Assembly: GCF_017301735.1 (NCBI RefSeq)
Contig: NZ_CP071090.1
Coordinates: forward strand, 7,740,001 to 7,804,000
From: Pyxidicoccus parkwaysis
GTDB taxonomy: Bacteria; Myxococcota; Myxococcia; Myxococcales; Myxococcaceae
Direction: 5' to 3'
DNA: 64,000 nt
Positions 59,861 to 64,000 of the stretch are shown here, one piece after another; within the stretch, counting starts at the first letter, position 1, and every line of letters starts with the position of its first letter. A program made the position numbers and the translations under genes. The notes under the pieces were generated by a model, which saw only the letters and a program-made list of their open reading frames with translations, was not told the origin of the DNA and did not search any database.

Positions 59861-61174
59861 TCAACCGTTCAGCGTCCGGGCACAGGCCCGGCCCGCGAGG
59901 ATGGCGTCCTCCATGGAGGAGTACTCCCACTGCCCGTAGCGCCCGGCGATGAGGATTCCGGCGTGCTCCAGGAAGCGGAGGATCTCCGCCTTCGCGGGTC
60001 CGTACGCGTCGTCATAGAGGACGTACGCGTGCGGAATCTCCCGCGCCTGGGCGAAGAGGACGTCGTCAGCGGAGTGGATCATCTGCGAGCGCACCAGGTC
60101 CTCCACCGCGTACTTCTCCGCGGTGGCGGGGGCCAATTCGCCGTGGTGGCTGTACTCCACGTAGAAGGTGGACGTGTCCGGCGGCGCCAGCGGCGCGTAG
60201 ACGGCGGACGGCGAGCCGATGCGGTACGTGTGGAACTCCGGCTCCGGCAGGTAGATCCAATGCCAGGGCTGGCGGTTGGCCCCGCGCGCGGCCACGGCCA
60301 CGTAGGTGACGGTGGTGGCGCGCAGCCGCTTCGCCGCGGCGGTGACTTCCTCCGGCACGCCCGCGCCGCCCTTGGCCAGCAGCGCCACCAAGCCCGGCAG
60401 CGAGATGCTGGACACGAGGCCCGAGTAGCCCAGCACGCGCCCGTCGGACAGCGTCACCTTGCGCGCCTTCCAGTCGATGGCGGTGGGCTCGGTATGGACG
60501 CTGAGCTCGCCGCCCTGGAGGTTGCGCTGCATGGCGCGGGCGAGGCTCTCGATGCCGCCCTCGCGCGGGTAGAGGAACGAGGCGTTGTAGCCCACGGCGT
60601 CGCTGCCGGCGCCCAGCGCTCCGTCCACGACTTCCTTCAGGTTGGGGCGGGGCACGAAGCGGCCCACCCAGGCGGCGGACAGCTCGCGCGGGTGCACCGT
60701 CCAGAGCTTCTGGTTGTAGGGCACCATGAAGTTCTTCGCGAAGCCCTCGCCCATGTAGCGGAGGATGAACTCCTCGAAGTTCTTCGGCTCGCGCTCGCGC
60801 AGCGCGCGGCCCTTCTCGCCGTAGATGGCCTCCACGTAGCCGGTGAGGTTCTCCGCCACCACGTCCGGCGGCAGGCCGTGGGTGTTGACCTGGTACGGGA
60901 AGCGGGTGAACACGCCGCGCGTGAAGATGCCCGCCTTGCGCTGGATGCGGACCATCTGCCCCGGCAGCCAGACGGTGTTCACCAGGTCCTGGATCTCCGG
61001 GTCCCTCAGGTGGAGCCAGTGCCCGGTGGGGTCGAAGTAACACCCATCGATGACCTCGGTCTTGATGAGGCCCCCGACGCGGTCCGACTTCTCGATGAGA
61101 CGCCAGGGCTTGCGGAGGAAGTGGGCGGTGGACAGTCCCGCGAGTCCCGCGCCAAGGATGACGATGGGTTCCAT
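59861..61174 (-). CDS. FAD-dependent oxidoreductase of the UDP-galactopyranose mutase/protoporphyrinogen-oxidase type
   Basis: The 437-residue flavoprotein has the FAD-binding start IVILGAGLAGLSTAHFL, a second motif VGGLIKTE, and TGHWLHLRDPEI and FPYQVNTHGLP, reminiscent of UDP-galactopyranose mutase; YREGGIESLARAM-type REGGIESLAR is also a hallmark. It ends AGRYGQWEYSSMEDAILAGRACA, the usual C-terminal FAD contact. Association with a GT2 and a deacetylase supports a sugar-modifying role, but the substrate is not certain. It is first gene of the three-gene minus operon, divergent from the GYF protein across a 239-base spacer. Confidence 0.83.
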   Translation of the reverse strand: MEPIVILGAGLAGLSTAHFLRKPWRLIEKSDRVGGLIKTEVIDGCYFDPTGHWLHLRDPEIQDLVNTVWLPGQMVRIQRKAGIFTRGVFTRFPYQVNTHGLPPDVVAENLTGYVEAIYGEKGRALREREPKNFEEFILRYMGEGFAKNFMVPYNQKLWTVHPRELSAAWVGRFVPRPNLKEVVDGALGAGSDAVGYNASFLYPREGGIESLARAMQRNLQGGELSVHTEPTAIDWKARKVTLSDGRVLGYSGLVSSISLPGLVALLAKGGAGVPEEVTAAAKRLRATTVTYVAVAARGANRQPWHWIYLPEPEFHTYRIGSPSAVYAPLAPPDTSTFYVEYSHHGELAPATAEKYAVEDLVRSQMIHSADDVLFAQAREIPHAYVLYDDAYGPAKAEILRFLEHAGILIAGRYGQWEYSSMEDAILAGRACARTLNG

Positions 61175-61413
61175 GACGGGGCGGGTCTACCACCTCCGCC
61201 CCGGGGAGGGGGCAACGAACGCACGACGCTCACCGACGGGTGGACAGAGCCCTCGCCCGCCCGGCTGGGAGGACAAGGGAGGGTTCGTTCTGGCATCGAC
61301 ATGCGCGTTCTTTCCGGGCTGGAAACTGCTCTGCTACCCTGCGCGCACCGCGAAGGCGCTCCGCAGCCCGCTCGCGAGCCATTCGCGCCTGTCGGTCCTG
61401 TCGAAGGAACCCC

Positions 61414-64000
61414 ATGAAAGTCTCCTGCCCGTCTTGCCAGACGAACTACAACATCGATGACAAGCGGATCCCCCCCGGTGGCGCCAAGCTCAAGTGCGCC
61501 CGGTGCCAGACGACCTTCCCCATCAAGCTCGAGGCCGTGAGCGCTCCGGCGCCGGCCGCGCCGCAGGCTCCCGCCATTCCGCTGCCCGGCGCCGCTGCCC
61601 CGCAGGCCGCGGCCATCCCGCTGCCCGGCGCCGCGGCGCCGCACTCCGCCGCGATTCCGCTGCCCGGCGCCGCGCCGGACCCGGACGCGTTCGCCTTCGA
61701 TGACGGCGCCACCGCCGTCACCTCCGCCGCGGCCATTCCGCTGCCGGGCAACGCCGCGCCCTCCGCCGGTGCCATTCCGCTGCCGGGCAACTCCGCGCCG
61801 CACTCCGCCGCGATTCCGCTGCCGGGGAGCGCGAGCGCCGCCATCCCGCTGCCGGGTGCCGCCTCCTCGTACGGCGATGCCATTCCGTTGCCGGGTGCCG
61901 CCTCGTACGAGGACGCCATTCCGCTGCCGGGCGCCGCCTCGTACGGGGACGCCATTCCGCTGCCGGGCGCCGCCTCGTACGGGGACGCCATTCCGCTGCC
62001 GGGCGCCGCGCCCGAGGCGGACGCGTTCGCCTTCGATGATGGCGCCACCGCCGTCACGTCCGCCGCCGCCATTCCGCTTCCGGGCGTCGCGGCGCCCCGC
62101 TCCGAGGCCATTCCGCTGCCGGGCGCGGCCTCGCCCATGGACTCCTTCGGCGAGTACGACGACGCCCCGCCCGCGGTGGACAACCGGGACGCGACGCGCG
62201 TCGTCCGCATCCCCCTGCCGAGCGACGCGTACCGCGAGCCGCCTCCGTCCACGCACGCCTACGGCACCAGCGACGAGGTGCAGGGCACCGCGCGCGACTT
62301 CGACTTCTCCGAGGAGCCGCCGGCCCCGGTGGACGTCCCGGCCGAGTCCTACGGCGCCCCGGGCGTGCCCGGCACCGCGCGCGACTTCGACTTCTCCGAC
62401 GACGCGCTGCCCGTCCCCGCCCAGCCGCAGCCCGCGGCGGATCCGTTCGCTTTCGACGTGGAGACTTCGAGCAGCGAGGCCCAGGCCTTCGCCCTGCCGC
62501 CCACGCCCAACCGAGCGCAGGCGCCGGACTTCGGCGCCCCGGCCGGTGAGGACCCGTTCGCCCTGCCGCCTCCGCCCGCGTACGCGCAGCCGGCCGCCGG
62601 GGAGGATCCGTTCGCCCTGCCGCCTCCGCCCATGTCGTCCGAGGCGGATCCGTTCGCCCTGCCGCCTCCGCCCGCGTACGCGCAGCCGGCCGCTGGCGAG
62701 GACCCGTTCGCCCTGCCGCCTCCGCCGGCCGCCGCGCCATCGTTCGACTTCGGCGAGTTGCCGTCCCCCGCCGGCGCGGATCCGTTCGCCCTGCCCCCGC
62801 CGCCCGCGGCCATGGACTACTCGGACCTGCCGGCCCCCGCGGCTCCGGCCATGGACTTCTCGGACCTGCCCGCGCCGGCCGCGCCGCCTCAGGACCTGTC
62901 CTTCGACTTCGCCGAGCCCCCGCCCGCGGCCTCCGCGCCCTCGGCGGATCCGTTCGCGCTGGACTTCGCGCCCCCGCCGGCCGCGCCCGCGCCGGACTTC
63001 AACCTCGACTTCGCCGAGCCTCCGCCGCCCGCGTCCGCCGCCCCCGTCAACCCGACGGTGGACTTCGGTGACGTGGACTTCGGCTCGCCGCCGCCCCAGG
63101 CCTCCGCGCCCGCCGGCATCCCCGACTCGCTCGAGTTCGACCCCACCGCGCGGCCCGCCGACGACCTGGAGGCAGACCTCTCCGAGCCGCTGCCGCCCCC
63201 GCCCAACGCCGGCCCCGCGGACGGCCTGGAGATGCTGTCGTTCATCGACGACGCCGGGAAGGACGCGGGCGCCAACGCCGGCGCCAAGGTGCGCCGCTTC
63301 CACGTGCGCCGCCGCTCGGGCAAGGTGTTCGGCCCGTTCGACGAGGGCGTCATCGTCAAGATGCTGGAGGACGGCCAGCTCCTCGGTAACGAGGACGTCT
63401 CCACGGACTCGGAGACCTGGTCCGCCATCGGCACGGTGAGCACCTTCGCCGCCGCCATCCAACGGCTCATGGAGGGCCCCGCCAAGGTGGTGGCTCCCAC
63501 CGCGGCTCCGACGGTGGCCGCCGCCGAGGCCCCGCGCGCCGAGGCCGCTCCGGCCAGCATGAAGCGCCTGGAGCAGCTCTACGAGGGCCGCATGGCCGGC
63601 GTGGCCGTGGTGGACCGCAGCGGCGTCCAGGAGAAGTGGAAGAAGCGCATCCCCATGATGGTGGCCGCCGGCATCGGCGTGGTGGTGCTCGGCATCGGCG
63701 TGGGCATGGAGTTCGGCTCGCGCTACGGCGCCTATGGCCGCCGCGCCCTCTTCCCCGCCAAGGTCTCCGCCGGCTCGCCCCAGGCGAAGCAGGTGGACGA
63801 CGCCCGCCAGGCGCTGCTCCAGGACACCTTCGCCAGCTACAAGCAGGCCTACAGCCTCAGCAGCCAGGTGCTCGCGACGGGCGAGTACCCAGCTGTGCGC
63901 TCGTTGTGGTGCCAGTCCGTCTCCTACCTGCAGCGCCGCTACGCCGCCGCGGACATGAACGACATGTCCCGCTGCGTGGAGGCGATGCCGGACATCGCGC
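61414..64000 (+). CDS. Zinc-ribbon / IPLPG-repeat / GYF-domain / transmembrane protein, 3' end outside the window
   Basis: At least 862 codons are open to the window end. Residues 1-36 are a zinc ribbon (Cys5, Cys8, Cys28, Cys31; MKVSCPSCQTNYNIDDKR). Residues 55-237 hold thirteen I-P-L-P-G motifs (a fourteenth reads IPLPS), residues 380-464 five exact D-P-F-A-L-P-P-P-P blocks, and 460-600 a Pro/Asp-rich acidic region. A GYF_2-type domain follows at about 626-690 (FHVRRRSGKVFGPFDEGVIVKMLEDGQLLG), then one TM helix at about 746-766 and the start of a periplasmic part. AAGGA lies 8 to 12 bases before the ATG. This resembles the myxobacterial gliding protein GltJ/AgmX in domain order, but the neighbours are not glt genes, so it is more safely a paralogue. 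Confidence 0.83.
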   Translation, partial: MKVSCPSCQTNYNIDDKRIPPGGAKLKCARCQTTFPIKLEAVSAPAPAAPQAPAIPLPGAAAPQAAAIPLPGAAAPHSAAIPLPGAAPDPDAFAFDDGATAVTSAAAIPLPGNAAPSAGAIPLPGNSAPHSAAIPLPGSASAAIPLPGAASSYGDAIPLPGAASYEDAIPLPGAASYGDAIPLPGAASYGDAIPLPGAAPEADAFAFDDGATAVTSAAAIPLPGVAAPRSEAIPLPGAASPMDSFGEYDDAPPAVDNRDATRVVRIPLPSDAYREPPPSTHAYGTSDEVQGTARDFDFSEEPPAPVDVPAESYGAPGVPGTARDFDFSDDALPVPAQPQPAADPFAFDVETSSSEAQAFALPPTPNRAQAPDFGAPAGEDPFALPPPPAYAQPAAGEDPFALPPPPMSSEADPFALPPPPAYAQPAAGEDPFALPPPPAAAPSFDFGELPSPAGADPFALPPPPAAMDYSDLPAPAAPAMDFSDLPAPAAPPQDLSFDFAEPPPAASAPSADPFALDFAPPPAAPAPDFNLDFAEPPPPASAAPVNPTVDFGDVDFGSPPPQASAPAGIPDSLEFDPTARPADDLEADLSEPLPPPPNAGPADGLEMLSFIDDAGKDAGANAGAKVRRFHVRRRSGKVFGPFDEGVIVKMLEDGQLLGNEDVSTDSETWSAIGTVSTFAAAIQRLMEGPAKVVAPTAAPTVAAAEAPRAEAAPASMKRLEQLYEGRMAGVAVVDRSGVQEKWKKRIPMMVAAGIGVVVLGIGVGMEFGSRYGAYGRRALFPAKVSAGSPQAKQVDDARQALLQDTFASYKQAYSLSSQVLATGEYPAVRSLWCQSVSYLQRRYAAADMNDMSRCVEAMPDIA
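61576..62124. repeat. IPLPG-coding tandem repeats
   Basis: Thirteen irregularly spaced in-frame repeats of ATT/ATC-CCG-CTG-CC(C/G)-GGC plus flanking Gly/Ala/Ser codons lie in this stretch of the GYF-protein gene. Around 61880-62000 the repeats become nearly exact 39-bp copies (Ala-Ala-Ser-Tyr-Gly/Glu-Asp-Ala-Ile-Pro-Leu-Pro-Gly), a sign of recent expansion. Confidence 0.9.

Noticed and set aside
58349-61417. A 1022-codon plus-strand open frame
   Set aside because: Antisense to the deacetylase, glycosyltransferase and flavoprotein genes, all of which show family motifs.
61700-63439. A 579-codon plus-strand frame rich in Pro and Arg
   Set aside because: It is the +1-shifted shadow of the zinc-ribbon/GYF gene, whose own frame is open from 61414 to the end of the window.

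Overview
The window is GC-rich DNA with strong codon-position bias. Very few bases are non-coding and many gene pairs overlap by 1 or 4 bases (ATGA/GTGA junctions). The gene content points to a myxobacterium of the Myxococcus/Corallococcus/Pyxidicoccus type: many lipoproteins with Asp-Ala-Gly linkers, FHA and TPR proteins, a PilT-type motor ATPase, a kelch lipoprotein, and a zinc-ribbon/GYF/transmembrane protein of the kind found in myxobacterial motility machines. This assignment is inferred from gene content. No rRNA, tRNA, insertion sequence, prophage or CRISPR array was seen.

Layout. 1-5156 (minus strand): start of a secreted protein; selD, which is itself a selenoprotein (in-frame UGA at 1286-1288 followed by a SECIS-like hairpin); an FHA/DUF4388 gene; TPR genes; a BamD-like lipoprotein; recX. 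5192-8425: conserved hypothetical, pilT-like ATPase, and the rplM-rpsI operon with a readable promoter and terminator. 8653-16011: UvrD/PcrA helicase, lipoprotein, a protein with cysteine at every third residue, RlmI-like methyltransferase, TPR/metallopeptidase lipoprotein, maf, DHH phosphoesterase. 16404-25888: beta-propeller lipoprotein, tatD, tcdA, a Cas4/AddB-like nuclease, SDR, mutY, DUF2934, a MetE-like protein, a beta-barrel protein. 26771-31185: metH overlapped by an ArsR-methyltransferase fusion gene, a likely self-contained methionine control unit. 31282-43158: patatin, kelch lipoprotein, subtilase, CoA-binding protein, YiiX-like hydrolase, SirB1-like protein, NUDIX. 43169-50332: moaC with a repeat tail, a Cys/Met-metabolism PLP enzyme, trxB, a cNMP-binding protein, radC, recQ. 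50342-55108: a 1292-residue TPR membrane protein. 55598-61174: lipid/glycan genes (epimerase, acyltransferase, alpha/beta hydrolase, deacetylase, GT2, FAD oxidoreductase). 61414-end: start of the zinc-ribbon/IPLPG-repeat/GYF/TM protein, which runs off the window.

Main observations: the UGA-containing selD that a standard caller would truncate; several tandemly duplicated intergenic hairpins (36 bp x2, 62 bp x2, 71 bp x3); and repeat-rich extensions on otherwise ordinary proteins (MoaC, MutY, PilT-like, GYF protein). Function assignments come from motifs read by eye; no database search was run.
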